DNA from: Physcomitrium patens
Taxonomy: Eukaryota; Streptophyta; Bryopsida; Funariales; Funariaceae
Assembly (NCBI RefSeq): GCF_000002425.4
Contig: NC_037270.1
Location: 12,879,106 to 12,943,105, forward strand
Direction: 5' to 3'
DNA length: 64,000 nucleotides
The position numbers and the translations under genes were made by a program. The notes beneath the pieces were generated by a model. That model saw only the letters and a program-made list of their open reading frames with translations. It made no database searches and had not been told where the DNA came from. This document shows positions 1-12,599 of this stretch, piece after piece (the stretch's first letter is position 1; each line of letters starts with the position of its first letter).

Positions 1-137
1 TCTCAAAATAATAATCAAATTATATTCTACAACCAACTAAAATCTACTAATATGGCTCTCACCATGTTACTTAATAAATTATATATTAAGTACATAATTA
101 CATTATTTTCATATAGGAGCCAAACCACAACAGGACA
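1..137 (-). repeat. Family A 3' LTR, inner end only
   Basis: The sequence up to 137 ends in CA. A purine-rich tract (on the minus strand) follows at about 138-150, matching the arrangement in family B, where the tract GGAGGGGGTGGA abuts the LTR start TGTCG. The rest of the LTR lies left of the window. Confidence 0.55.
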
Positions 138-3100
138 TCCATCCCCTCTAAACCTATACATCATTCGGTATGTATCAAGAAGAATCAAAATTGTGGTCAG
201 CATCATATTACCTCCTTAGTAATGTCTTCTTCAAAATCCAATTCTTCTTCCTCATAACTAGATAGATCAAATTCTTCTTCCACATCTTCGAGGACTACTT
301 CATGATCTTGTTGTTTGGAATTTTTTATACGTTTTCCTGCAATTGGAATTTTGAGTCTTATTCCATCTAATTCTTTTAATGCATATGTAGCATTATCCAA
401 AATATGTACAACCACATAAGGTCCAAATCAACGCTTAGAAAACTTTTTAAGAGCACTATATTGATTATCTAAGCTGTTGTCATATACCAGAATCCAATCA
501 CCTTCTTGAATATCTTTTGGCCTCAACCTATGTCGCTTATCAAATCTATCTTTATTCTTCAAGCGTGACTCTCTCAGCCTTATAATTACTTTTTTCACAT
601 CTTCAGGTCTTCTTTCTAGTTGACGAATTTGAAGTACAAGAAGTTCTTTTTTAGATATATTATCTTGCCAAGGCAAGATACTCCAAGTAGGTATTTGTCC
701 TTCAATGGGCATAATGGGCTTTTGTCCTTGCATTAACTCTGCTAATATATATCGTGTCACTGAACTGTGAGTAGTATGATCATCCAAAGAGCAAATGGTA
801 ATAATCTTGGCCATTCTCTTGCTCTTCTTTTGCAAGCTTTAACAATGGCCTTTACAATAGGAGAATGACCTCTCTCACTCTTAGCATTGCCTTTTGGATT
901 ATAAGATGTAGTAAGTGCAAGCTTGATTCCACATCTCTAAAAGAATTGTTTAGCCTCATGTGCATCCAATTCCCCACAATCAGCAGTAATTTTTCCAATA
1001 CATCTATATCTATAAATCACATCTTCCAATAAAAATCTACAAACTCTTTCAGTGGATTTTGTTTGTAGAGCTCTTCCTCCTACTTGGTTAGATAAATCTT
1101 CTCATGCCAGAGCTAAGTACCGCATTTGCAATATCTCCATAGGCATAGTAACTAGGTCCACAACCCATTTATGATGTATTGTTAGTGGATATGTAGGATG
1201 CAATCCATCTCTATGTCGAATCTCTGAGTATATCTGAGAGGTTTGGTATGATTCTATAAATTGTACCACATCTCTATACATATTATGCCACCAATATTTT
1301 TTTTTGAGCTTGTTAAAGATGGCCTAAATACCTCTATATCTAGCCCACAAACTATCATGAAATTCATGGATTAACTGTTCTTACATCTCTTTCTTGTGAA
1401 CTACTCTTTGTAGCATTCTACTACCCCATTTGCATCGCTTCCATAAGTAACCACCTTGGAAGAGTTAGTTATAAGCCTTCCATCTAATCTATTTCAAAGG
1501 AATATCACTCCATCCTGATTATCTTGATAATGTGCTTAAATAGTGTCCAATATCAATCCATTTTTCTTCATATAATTCTTCTATAAATGGTCTTGGATAT
1601 TCATCTTCTCCTTGTTGTGTCCTAGAATAAAAGGTAGTATCTATATCTTCAATATCTTTAGTTAAACCTTCTTCTTGTTCATATTTGACTCGGGATAGCA
1701 TATCTGCTACAAGATTATCCTTGCCTGCTATATGCCTAAATTTAAGATTCAAAGATTTAATATATGCAATCCATCTTAGCATAGCAATATCAAGGGTGTA
1801 ACAATTGATAATTATTCCCAATAGTAGCAAACAATCTGTTTCCACTATCACTAGTGCTCAATTAAATAATCTCTTTTATTTTTCATAGCTGTAACTATTC
1901 CCCATAGCTCCCCTTTCACTTGTGGATAGTTTCTTTGTCGTTCACTTAATACTTTAGCTCCAAATCTAATAACAAATTTGTTATCTTCTTCATCATTTTG
2001 TCCTAAAGCCCAACCAATAGCTATTGGACTAGTATCAACTATAAGTATCATTGATTTGCCATCCTCATAACTTATCCTTCGTAGTACAGGTGGAGAAGAT
2101 AATAATTGCTTTAGCTCTTGAATTGTTTCTGTGGGCTTCTTCTCCCATTGAAATTTCTTCCCTTTTCGTAGCAAACTATAAAGAGAATCAACTATATGTG
2201 CATAATGAAGAATCCATACACAATAAAATATGCAAGCTCCTAAAATCCTTCGTACCTCTATTTGTGAGCTATAAATATCTTTCATTCGTTGTATGGCATC
2301 TATCTTATTATGATCAGGTTTGCGACCAAACCATCCACACAAATGTCCTACAATAAAAACTTCTCAAACTCCAAAGGTCAATTTAGCTCCTAATAGTGTT
2401 AAGTGAACCTTCTCAAGTCGAGATAAAATTTTATCACAGTCTGAAATATGATTAGATACAAATTTACGGCACCTCTTCTGATCCTTTGTTTTATTTTTCT
2501 CTTCTTCCATACATCCTTTTATTGGAATATCATCTAAGAAGGGCATAGTCTTTTCTCGAATGAAATCACAAAGAACCTTATTCATCCCATTCATCATGTG
2601 AGCTACTGAGTTTATTGCTCTTTGTGTTAATGTACACATCTTAATCAACCCTAAAGGTGTCCTCATAGTAATAACATCTTTGCTTCCTTCAGCTAGTTGA
2701 AATTGATCATATCTAGAATAAAGATCTCCAATAGAGTAAATAGCTCTACCAGCAAATGCTTCAACAAATTCTCCAATAATTGGTCCAACTCTAGTATTTC
2801 TAATAGTTACTTGATTTATTGATTGCAAATCTTGAATAAACCAAAGTGTTCTATTTTTCTTTGGTACTGTAAATCAACAGCTGGAATATGGTGCAAATGA
2901 TGGCTCGAGGATTTTCATTTGCATCTTTTCTTTTAAAAGCTCCATAAGTTTAGGTAGATGTACTTTGGACATCGAATTTGGTCTTAAATCCCAAGAAACA
3001 TGTGGAACTGTAAATATAATCATTAGTACCATAAGACTTGGATCGACACATCCAATTTCTGAAGATTCAAAAGTAAAATCCTTTCCATGCATACTTAACA

Positions 3101-4712
3101 TATTTCTAAATTCTATTTCTTCAACAAGCAATAGGAAATTTGGAGATCCTATTTTCAACTCATTGAGTGTGTTCTTAATAAACTTATGGCCTATTTTTTT
3201 AGAATCTCGTAAGCCCTTCTCCTTCAAAGCTTGTTGAACTTGATGATTGGAATCACTAGGTAATGGTATAGCTATAAGTTTTATTTTCCTCTCCACAATC
3301 TTGTACCTAGTTTCAACTTTGACTTCATAACCTTGAAATGCTTGTATAGCTGAGTAGAATTCTCTTGAATGTACTTGCATCACTTGATCATCATTTTCTT
3401 GTTCAACCTCTAAAAGTTCTTCCATAAAATCTTCTAAACTAGTCTCCATATATATACCTACTATCTTATCATTTCTATTAAGTACACCCACTCTTTTTAG
3501 GTCTTTTTCAGATTTTTGTATAATTTTTTTTTTCCACTTTGATAGATCATTGAGTTTTCTATAGATAACAAATCTATTCTTAGATAATTCTACAACACCT
3601 ATATAAAAGGTACTTTCATTTTCATACGAGAGTACCTTCTTTGATGTACCACTACATTCTCGCTCTATAGTGGTACCCTGTAAAAATCTGTAAACTTTTC
3701 ACTGACCCTTGGTAATAAATCACTTCATAAATAATCTTGATTGTGCTCATGGTTTTTAAGTACTGTTAGAAATTGCACTGCCTTTTTTCCATCTTGACTT
3801 CTAATATGGACACATGCTGATCCATCATCCAAAATCTTGGTCTCCATTCTCACAGCTATAATATATGGTTGACCAAGAATCACTGAGTATGAAGTAGTGT
3901 CTTGAATAAAAAAATCTTGTTCTGTGGTTACATCTCCAACTTTTACCTTTACATTGGAGCAAGCACCATAAAAATCTCTTCGTGTATTATTTGCTATCCC
4001 AATCACCCATCCATGGTTAATATCAATGGGCCACCTTTGATGTTTATAGACTTCTTTTCACATAATATTAATTTCAGATCCATGGTCAATGAGAGCAATT
4101 ACTGGTTCTACTAAGTCTTCTATTTTTACTAAAGTCTCTATGGTGGCTCTTGCCCAATGTCCCTTGATATAGTGTCCAAGGCACTAATCATCATCCAAAT
4201 CAAATTGTCTCTTTTTATTGATACAACATTCTACCAATTGATGTTCCTCTTCTTTAGTCAAGATTGTATCCAAAGCATTAGATACAGCAGATTCTCTTGT
4301 CAACTGCCTCTTTCGCTTAATAGTGTCTATGATGACTTCATGAAACTCTCTCTTTGCAATGCCTAAAATTTCTCGTATAGTAAATTCAATTTTGGCATTC
4401 AATACTCTTTCTTTCAAGGCTCCTTTCGAATCTATGGCTGTCTTAATGTCAGATTGAAGCTTATAAGTAACATGTTTACTCTTCCCTTTGTCTTTATCAA
4501 CCTCCATTCTTTCTTCTCATTTTTCTTTTGGCAATGAAGCATTTCTAAAATGTAATATCAATGGCCAAGCCTAGGATGGTCTATTAGCATGTGGTATGGA
4601 TATTTCTTTATTTTGTGTTGTTTTTGCATGCCTTTGAGATCTCCTCTTGTTGATTGGCTCTTCAGGATTTTTTTCTATTTCATTTCTTTCTCTTTTCACC
4701 TTCATTAGGACT
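1..4712 (-). mobile_element. Family A Ty3/gypsy retrotransposon, old and truncated
   Basis: Minus-strand pol remnant related to family B but more AT-rich and more diverged. Read on the minus strand, the parts are a gag/protease linker (about 4.5-4.2 kb), retropepsin (about 4.1-3.7 kb), reverse transcriptase (about 3.0-2.4 kb, with an FLDD catalytic box), RNase H (about 2.3-1.7 kb), integrase (about 1.5-0.8 kb) and a GPY/F-like C-terminal region (about 0.8-0.2 kb). A purine-rich tract lies next to a partial 3' LTR. No chromodomain is seen. The element is broken many times, and its 5' portion is replaced at 4713 by the LTR of C1. It is probably among the oldest insertions here, judging by decay relative to family B. 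Confidence 0.85.
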
Positions 4713-5009
4713 TGTTAGGGACATAGTCCTTAAAACCTTTTGGAGACAAGTTTCTAGAACCTTCTTGAAGCAAGTCTCTGGAACCTTCTAGAAGCTTCCT
4801 ACTTAGTAGAAGTTGCTTGAGAAGCTTCCTAAATACAAGTATATATTGGAATCGAGGCTGAAGAGTTCTTCACTCTCGACAACACATCTCTTGGAGCTCT
4901 AGCTCACCTCTCTGGTGTTGTTCTTGTATTCATCTAATTAATCTAGTTCTTGCCAGTTCTTCTTGAACTTCTTTTTCGATCTCAAGCCTCTATTTTTATT
5001 TTCGTGACA
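4713..5009 (+). repeat. C1 5' LTR (297 bp, short form)
   Basis: It begins TGTTAGGGACATAG and ends CGTGACA. It is about 200 bp shorter than the C2 LTRs because it has only two exact TTCTAGAA units where C2 has nine to eleven. The TATA box, the palindrome after it and the downstream U5 are shared with C2. Confidence 0.8.
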
Positions 5010-5011
5010 GT

Positions 5012-5022
5012 TTGTCGAGACT
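5012..5022 (+). other. C1 candidate self-priming site
   Basis: TTGTCGAGACT lies two bases after the LTR end, as in C2. It pairs with 10 of 11 bases of the predicted transcript start of this copy (ACTCTCGACAA). Confidence 0.5.
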
Positions 5023-5059
5023 TCAGTCACCTCAGATATCAGAGCTAGTTTCTTCCTCG

Positions 5060-5240
5060 TTAGAATGCGGATTATCCCTCTGCTTGGAAGTGTACTAGCA
5101 TTTTAGAGATTGCGGATTACCCTCCTCTAAACTGATACTTCTTTTGTTACAATATTGGAGTCTTATTCTTCTTGGAGAGAGTGGATTACCCCTTTTTTTG
5201 AAGCTCTTAAGGTATTTTAGAGGTTGCGGAGTACCCTCCT
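5060..5240 (+). repeat. C1 leader repeats (GGATTACCC motif)
   Basis: Four spaced copies of a GGATTACCC-like motif lie between the priming region and gag, alternating between two sequence contexts. The same four-copy arrangement is in C2 and a two-copy version is in D. Confidence 0.6.
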
Positions 5241-5841
5241 CTAAACCAATATTGTCTTCTTGTAGAGTCATTTCTGTCCTTCTGTTAGAATGGCCGGAGG
5301 CCAAGACATTAGTATGACGGAAAGTTCAGAGTCCAAGTTGGATGCTATCATGAATGCCTTCACTACGTTATTGCAAAGAACTGCAGAGATTGAAGGAGTC
5401 ATGGCAAGGCTTCATAATGATGGAGCATTTGGGATGGCACAATCTACATTGCACTAGCCTCAAACTTCTGCACTTGGAGAAGCAACTTTGCCTCAGGTTC
5501 GACTAGCACCGCTGGTTCTACAACATAAGGAGCCCCGAGTTAGCCTTTCGGACAAGTTCGATGGTACATGTTCCAAGTTTTGAGGATTCATCAATCAAAT
5601 CAGGTTGATAACAGTTTTACAACTCGAACGCTATCCAACGGAGGAGTCACATGTTGGGCTTGTTGAAACCTTACTTACAAGGCAAGCTCTATCATGGTTT
5701 GCTCCTTTGTTTGAGAAACGATCGTCCATACTAAACAACTTTGAAACCTTTTTGGAGGCGTTTGAGGAAGCATTTGGTGAACACGACAAGGTTCAATGAG
5801 CTACAATAAAGATCCGGTCACTACGACAAGGGATGCGCTAT

Positions 5842-7648
5842 TGTATTACGTACTTTTCTGCTCGAGAACGTGCCGAGCGTCTGGCTGTAGAAGGTAGTAT
5901 GAAGATTTGCCAATATTAAAGGAGTCTATCGGTTTTTGACTGTTGGAATATAAACGACTGCAAGAATATATCATAAATCTATACGGATGCCCTTCGACAG
6001 CTCGCCGAAGTCCTTTTTGCCCTAGCCGGTAGGTCTCTAGACGTTACAGAGAACCCCGAACAACCCAAACTGCTAATCTTCGATACCGCTTTATATTCAC
6101 GATCTTGTATCCAGTGACTATCTCGTTAAATTAACCCAATAAATTTCATTCACTCCGCATACTCAGTCCTGTAGACACCCTTTTAATTCTTCAATCACAA
6201 ACGTAACTTCGATTTCACAAAACAGTCAAGAGTAATCACACCCACTTCATTAAAAATCCCGATTCACCATTACAACACTGACTTCAGTAATGATTGTCTC
6301 AGTCTTTTCAAAATCCAATTCTCTGTCTTTTTTCCCCTTCCCGAAGCATGAAGCTAGCTCTCCGATCCTTCTCCCCTCAAAACCTCATTCTCTCCTTTAA
6401 CCCTCATTCTCCCCTCTTTCAAATCCTAACCTCTGAATTTCTTCAATCTTCCATCTTGGATCCGGAATTGGCTCCATCGTCAGAGTTCTTTCCTCTGTTT
6501 TTACCTTTAAGAGATCCTTTTGTCAAAAACAACGTTCCCTGAAATGGCACACAGAACAGGACAGCCTGAAATAGAATCGAAACCCCGTAATCCGGACTAC
6601 ATTGAATCGCCCGACTAATTCAGGTCTCACATTGGTTAAGAGGCCGGTAGTAAGATCTGGATGTTCCCGCAATTGGACCACATTGGGTTGCTGTCACGGC
6701 CATAATCATGTAAGCTAATAATTACATACAGAAATAGATAGAAGTAAGTAAAAGTAGATAAAAGTAAGTTACTTCTATAATATTTAATATAGAAGCTTCC
6801 TAGAAACTTCCTAGACGCTGCTTTGACTTCATAGGTGTCTTTAATTGACTTTTTGGATTAAAAACGTGGTCAACAAGTTGGCCATGTGCCACACATGTTG
6901 TTAGCTTGAAGATCAAGCTAACTATGTGGCCCACACGTAGAAAAACTTACCTTATAAGTCAAGGCATGTGTCCTACAAAGTCAACACATATTGGAGGTCC
7001 TATAGAACGTCGCCATATAGCCCCTAGTTAGATAGTATATATAGAGACAAGAGTGAAGGCTTCTTCACTCTTGTCAACTCCTTTCTTGCTTCTAGTCCAG
7101 GTTTAAGAGTCTTTAGTTTCTTGTCTTGTGGCAATAGCCATTCCAGTTTTCTTTTAATATACCTACTTGTTTATATTTTGACTTATTATATCGAGATAGC
7201 CTTTTGGTGTATATTTTCCCTCATCGAGTCTTTGTCCTTCACAGTTGCCCGACCAATTCAGGTCTCATATTGGGTAAGAGGCCCATAGTAAGACCTGGAT
7301 GTTCCTGTAATTGGACCGTATTGGATTGCCCAACCAATTCAGGTCTCATATTGCGTAAGAAGCCCGTAGTAAGACATGGATTAGATGTCTTGAAAATGGA
7401 TCCAATTGGCTCTTCGAACCAGGTTCACCCGTCATTGAATTGGTCCTTTCTCTTTCTGTTGATTCCTGTTATTGGGATCAAAAGGAGCATTTCAGTATGT
7501 CCCGGCTGACTGTAATGAGGTGACTGAACCTAGCCTCTCAGTATTTGCACTGAAATTGGTCGTTGCTCCTAATATTCGAGGTAACTGAACATTAATAAAA
7601 GTCCTCTTTCTTTATATTTTCACGGTATACTCGTATTACAACATGACA
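5842..7648 (-). repeat. B1 left (3') LTR with nested insertion
   Basis: LTR of about 1.25 kb, lengthened by a 552-bp solo D LTR at 6692-7243. Its inner end (ACATGACA at 7641-7648) abuts the purine-rich tract of the element. Confidence 0.8.
6692..7243 (+). repeat. Solo LTR of family D
   Basis: It begins TGTCACGGCC and ends GTCCTTCACA. It is flanked by the 5-bp target duplication GTTGC (6687-6691 and 7244-7248) within the tandem repeats of the B1 LTR. A TATA box lies at 7036-7043, followed by a 13-bp palindrome (7046-7075). It is almost the same length as the 561-bp D 5' LTR. The internal region was presumably lost by LTR-LTR recombination. Confidence 0.92.
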
Positions 7649-7784
7649 TCCACCCCCTCTGAACCTGTGCATCTTCCGGTATGCACCAATTTAGCCAATT
7701 GTTGTTTGATTTAAAATATATTCTCTACGTCTTAGTCCAGTTCGTCTTCGTCACCTTCATTATCCAAATCACTTTCATTTCTTG

Positions 7785-9250
7785 CTACGGAATCTCTATA
7801 CCTTCATTAAGGTCTTCCATATTCATCTCCACATGTCTTTGTTTAAATATTTTTACTCGCTTCCCTGCAATTGGTATTTTCAATTTTGTACCATCTAACT
7901 CCCGTAATGAGTAAGTCGCATTATCATGAACAGTTGTTACTACATATGGTCCAAACCAACGTTTTGAAAATTTCCGCAAAGTACTATGTTGATTATCCAG
8001 ACTATTGTTATAAACAAGTACCCAGTCACCTTCCTCGATTGCTTTAGGTCTCAATCGATGTTGCTTATCGAATCGCGCCTTGTTTTGTAACCTTGCTCTT
8101 TTTAACCTTTCTAATGCTATCTGGATATCTTCCGTTCTTTGCTCCAATTGTCGAATCCTAATAGCCAGAAGTTCTTCTTTTGTCAATCCATCTTCCCATG
8201 GTAGCATACTCTAAGTAAGTACCTTTTCTTCAATCGGCATAATTGGTTTTTGACCTGTCATAAGTTCTACTAGCATATATCCTGTCACTGAACTATGTGT
8301 TGTTCGATCAACCCATAATGCAAATGACGAAAGCCGTGGCCACTCTTTAACTTATCCATTACAAGCTTTAACTAATACTTTCACAATCAAGGGGGGACCG
8401 CGTTTGCTTTTTGCATTCCCTTCTGGATTATAAGCAGTAGTCAATGATAGTTTAACCCCACATCTTTCAAAGAACTTACGAGCTTCTTGTGCATTTAATT
8501 CTCCATGATCTGTAGTGATTATTCCTACGCATCCGTAGTGACAAATGACATCTTCAAGCAAAAACCTACAAATCCCCTCTGTAGATTTTGTCCTCAATGC
8601 TCTTCCTTCTACTTGATTTGATAAATCTTCGCGAGCTAAAACCAAATATCTCGTCTGCCATAACCCAACTGGCATAATAACCAAATCAACAACTCATTTA
8701 AAATGAATAGCCAGAGAATACGTAGGATGAAAACCATCTCGATGTCGGATATTAGAATACGATTGACAGATTTCACATGACTCTACAAATAAGAGCACAT
8801 CTCGATATATATTTTTCCACCAATATCGTTCTTTGAGTTTAGCAAAAGTAGCCGAAATTCCTCTATGCCTTGTCCATAAACTATCATGAAACTCCTTTAA
8901 TAATTTTAGTTTTTCTTCCTTTATGCCTATCACTTGTTGTGGCATCTCAATTCCTTTCTTCGGTCTCTTCCATAAGAATCCATCTCGAAGCAAAAATCCA
9001 TATGCTTTTTTTCTTATTTGTTTGAATTTTTTTGTAGACCAATTCCCCTGCTTAGTCAAGATATTCAAGTAATGACCAATATTCAATAATTTTCCTTCAT
9101 AAGATTCTTCAAGAAATAGCTTGTCTTCTCTGTTGAGATTTGATATTGAATAGAATTTCAATCCGACGTCATCAATGTCTTCAACCATTTCGTCCTCCCT
9201 CTTGTATCTTGCTCGAGATAGCATGTCTGCTACTAAATTGTCCTTCCCAG
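7785..9250 (-). mobile_element. B1 integrase region
   Basis: Read on the minus strand it contains an HHCC zinc-binding region (about 8.75-8.9 kb, with the pair CEICQ), the catalytic core (about 8.4-8.7 kb, with TTDHGELNAQEA) and a GPY/F-type C-terminal domain (WFGPYVV, about 7.9-8.0 kb). Integrase would insert the DNA copy into the chromosome. It is fossil and broken. Confidence 0.75.
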
Positions 9251-10724
9251 TAACATGCTTAAATTCTAGATTTAGTGACTTAATATAAGCAATCCATCTC
9301 AACATTGCAATATCTGACGTTGAACAGTTAGTAATCATTTCTAGCAATGGCAAGCAATCTGTTTCAATTCCTACTACTGCTCCAATCAAATAGTCCTTTT
9401 CAGCTTTCATAGCCAAAACGACTCCGCAATGTTCTCTTTTGACTTGCAAATATGCACGTTGACGAATACTGAAAACTTTAGCTCCAAATCGAACTGCAAA
9501 TCTATTTCCATTGGAATCATCTTGACCTACAGTCCATCCAATGGCAATTGGACTAGCGTCCACAGTAAGAATCACTGATCTTTTGCACTTATAATCAACC
9601 TTCCTCAATATTGGAGGTGACATCAATAATTTCTTCAATCTTTGCATTGCTTGAATATGCCTTTCTTCCCATTTAAATCGGTAATTCTTGCGGAAAAGTT
9701 CATATAATGGATTCGCTATGTGAGCAAAATGAGGGATCCAGATTCGATAAAATACACATGCATCTAAAAACCTGCGAACCTCTGTTAAAGAATCACAATC
9801 CTCTTTCATCCTTCCAATTACATCAACTTTAGTCGGATCTGGTTTTCTTTCGTAAGATCCACATAAATGTCCAACAATCACAACCTCTCATACTCCAAAT
9901 ACGGACTTCATACCCGATAATGTAAGATGAACTTCTCCAAGCCAAGTTAAAATCTTTTCACAATCTTATATATGATCAACAATATATTTGCGACACCCTC
10001 TCGTATCTAAAGTTTCATCCTTGTCTCCTTCTCTGCACCCTTTTATAGAAACATCATCCAAAAAAGATATAGTCTTTTCCGGAATAAAATCTCTCAATAC
10101 CTTATTCATCCCATTCATCATATGCGCAACTGAGTTGGTCGCGCCTTGAGGAAGAGTGCACATTCTAACCAATCTTAGTGGTGTCCTCATTGTTTTCATA
10201 TCTCTACTACCTTCGGCAAGTTGAAATTGATCATAACCTGAATACAAGTCACCTATTGAATAGACCGCCCTTCCAACAAACGCCTCAGCAAATTCATCCA
10301 CAATAGATCCAATTCCTGCATTCCTGACAGTTATTGCATTCACCGGTTGTATATCTTGAATAAACCGTAGTGACCCATTCTTCTTAGGTACCGTAAACCA
10401 TCGACTAGAATACGGTGCAAATGAGGGTTCCAATATTTTTATCTTTATCTTTTCTTTTAATAGTTCCACCAATTTAGGTAAATGTGCCCTCGGTACTAAA
10501 ATCGGTCTTAGATTCCAAGGTACATGCGGTACAGTGAAGATAACCATAGGTGTTATAATATTTGGATTCTCCCACCCAATTTCATGAGATTCAAAGGCAA
10601 ACAATCTACCTTGTTTAGCCAACATCTTTTTGAAGCAAGTAATTTCCTTCGGCAATAAAGAACCATCAGAACCAATCTTCAATTCTTCAAAAGTCTCTTT
10701 AGTAAACTGATGTCTAATACTCAT
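9250..10724 (-). mobile_element. B1 reverse transcriptase and RNase H region
   Basis: RT motifs visible on the minus strand include WFTVPKKNGSLRFIQD and the catalytic FLDD box. RNase H follows with LTVDASPIAIGW. Close copies are in B2 and B3 and a diverged copy is in A. It is fossil and broken. Confidence 0.8.
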
Positions 10725-11185
10725 TGGATCACTTAAACTTGCTTCTTTTCATGCTTCTTCCATTTATTCTTTTGAATCTTCTAGCAATGGTCCGGCAACA
10801 GGCTTTACCTTCTTATCTTCCGTTTTATATCTCGTCTCTATAGTGACTTCTAGTGCTTGAAAAGATTCAAGAATGATATAAACCTCTCTGGAATAAATCT
10901 CAACAATCTTATCATTATCCCCTAACCCAATAGATGTAATCAATTCCAATGAATCTTCCAGTCCATTTTCTTCATAAACATCTAAAATCCTCTCATCATC
11001 TTGCAATGTACCTAACTTGCGTAATTCTCCTTCAATATTATATAATCTTTTTCTTTCTTTTCTTTTAAAATCATCAACTTTCTTATACATAATATTTCCA
11101 TTCTCCAATATACCAATAAAACTCGCATCAAAGGCACCTTCATCTCGTGAGAGTACCTCCTCTTTTGTAACTCCATAATCTTGCT

Positions 11186-11710
11186 TTACAGTGGTACCTC
11201 CCCAAAATCCTTAAATCCTTCAACAATCTTTGGCAATGGTTTCTCCCTCAACCTATCTCGATTCCGTTCATGGTTAGGAGGTACTGTTAGAAATTGTACA
11301 GCTTTCCTCCCATCTTTGCTACGTACCCTTATATAAGCAGAACCATCGTCAAGTACTTTTGTTTCTATCCGTGTTGCCGTAATATAAGGTTGTCCTAAAA
11401 TCAACGGATAAGACGTTGCATCTTAAACAAAGAAATATTGCTTCGTCGCAACATTCCCAATCCGAATCTTGACATCTAGACAAGCTCCATATAATTCGCC
11501 CCGTGTGTTATTAGCTGCTCGAATTGCCCATCCATGTTCCATATCAATTGGCCATTTTTGCTTCTTATAAAGATCTTTAGACATGAGATTTATTTCAGAA
11601 CCATGGTCCACCAAGGCAACTATTGGTTCTTCTATATCTCCTACCTTCACCAATACCTCAGTAGTTGCCCTTGCCCAATGCTTTCGAGTATAATGGCTCA
11701 AAGTTTCCAT
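11186..11710 (-). mobile_element. B1 protease region
   Basis: Retropepsin-like segment with VALVDHGSEINLMS and the downstream block LILGQPYITATR that is typical of gypsy proteases. The tripeptide DHG at the expected active site is shared by every A and B copy here, so it is a property of the clade. Confidence 0.7.
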
Positions 11711-12599
11711 TTCCTTGTCACTAGAATCTTCGAAACGTACTCACAGATTATACCCATTTTTTCCATTTGTTGGTTGCTTGTAACCAATATCAACCTCTTC
11801 TTCATCTCTACATATTCTTGCATCAATAGCATGACTCATTCCAGTTTCGCTCATTAATTGCCTCTTTCGCTTAATGCTATCAATGATAACATCATAAAAC
11901 TCCTTCTTTGCAATTCCCAAGACTTCTTTCAATGTTAATTCCACCTTAGCGTTTAATATATGTTCTTCCAACACCCCTTTCAAATTTGTTGCCGCTTCAA
12001 TGTCAGAAAGTAGCTTATAAGTAATTGATTTGCCCTTATCTTTTGTCTCCCTTGTTTTTTCTTCCAATGATGCTGAGGTATCCTTTAGAGGCAATTCTTG
12101 TGAAGCTGCTTCTCGAGCCTTGTCTCCTTGAGTTTGCCTCTTAGAAGAATTTCCTTCTCTGGTATCATCAAAATTTCTTCGTCTCTTTTCTTCCATCAAA
12201 GCTTCATGTTGGCTCTTAATAATATATGCATGATCTGAAAGAGACTCAACAGGATCCTCCTAACCTGTTGCACCTCGTATTGTAGCTGCAGTCCTCAATA
12301 ATGCTTCTCGAGGTAATTTCCCTTCTTGCATTGTAGAAACGGTAGAAGTCCAAAACTCACTAGTTTTTGTATTTCCACCAATTTCATCATCTACTCTAGC
12401 ACCATAACTTGCACTTTCTCGTGCTACTGTTTTACGCTCTTTTAGGTAATCTTGAACCAATGTTGTCATTCTTTCCTTGCCAAAATTGGTTTGAAGAAGA
12501 TCCTCCCTATCTTTTAATACTAACTTTCCATCTTTCTAGCAAATAATTCCTCGCCATATCATATTATTAAATTCATTGCAATCTTTTCTAGTGTGTGAA

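Larger units (their letters stand above)
4713..5841 (+). mobile_element. C1: 5' fragment of a family C chromovirus
   Basis: This is a short LTR (4713-5009, TG..CA), a leader, and the start of gag from 5292. The gag opening (MAGGQDISMTESSESKLDAI) is nearly identical to that of C2 at 42163, so the family assignment is firm. The fragment is cut off at 5842 by the left LTR of B1; protease, polymerase and integrase are not present here. It sits directly against family A at its left end and no target duplication could be paired. It is a broken fossil. Confidence 0.85.

Noticed and set aside
4713-5009. CRISPR-like array (regular short repeats in family C LTRs)
   Set aside because: The repeats have no unique spacers, lie inside an LTR upstream of a TATA box, and the DNA is plant nuclear.
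6788-6822. Heat-shock elements in the D LTR (GAAGCTTCCTAGAAACTTC)
   Set aside because: Only two GAA/TTC pairs with a wrong 3-base gap between them; too weak to claim.
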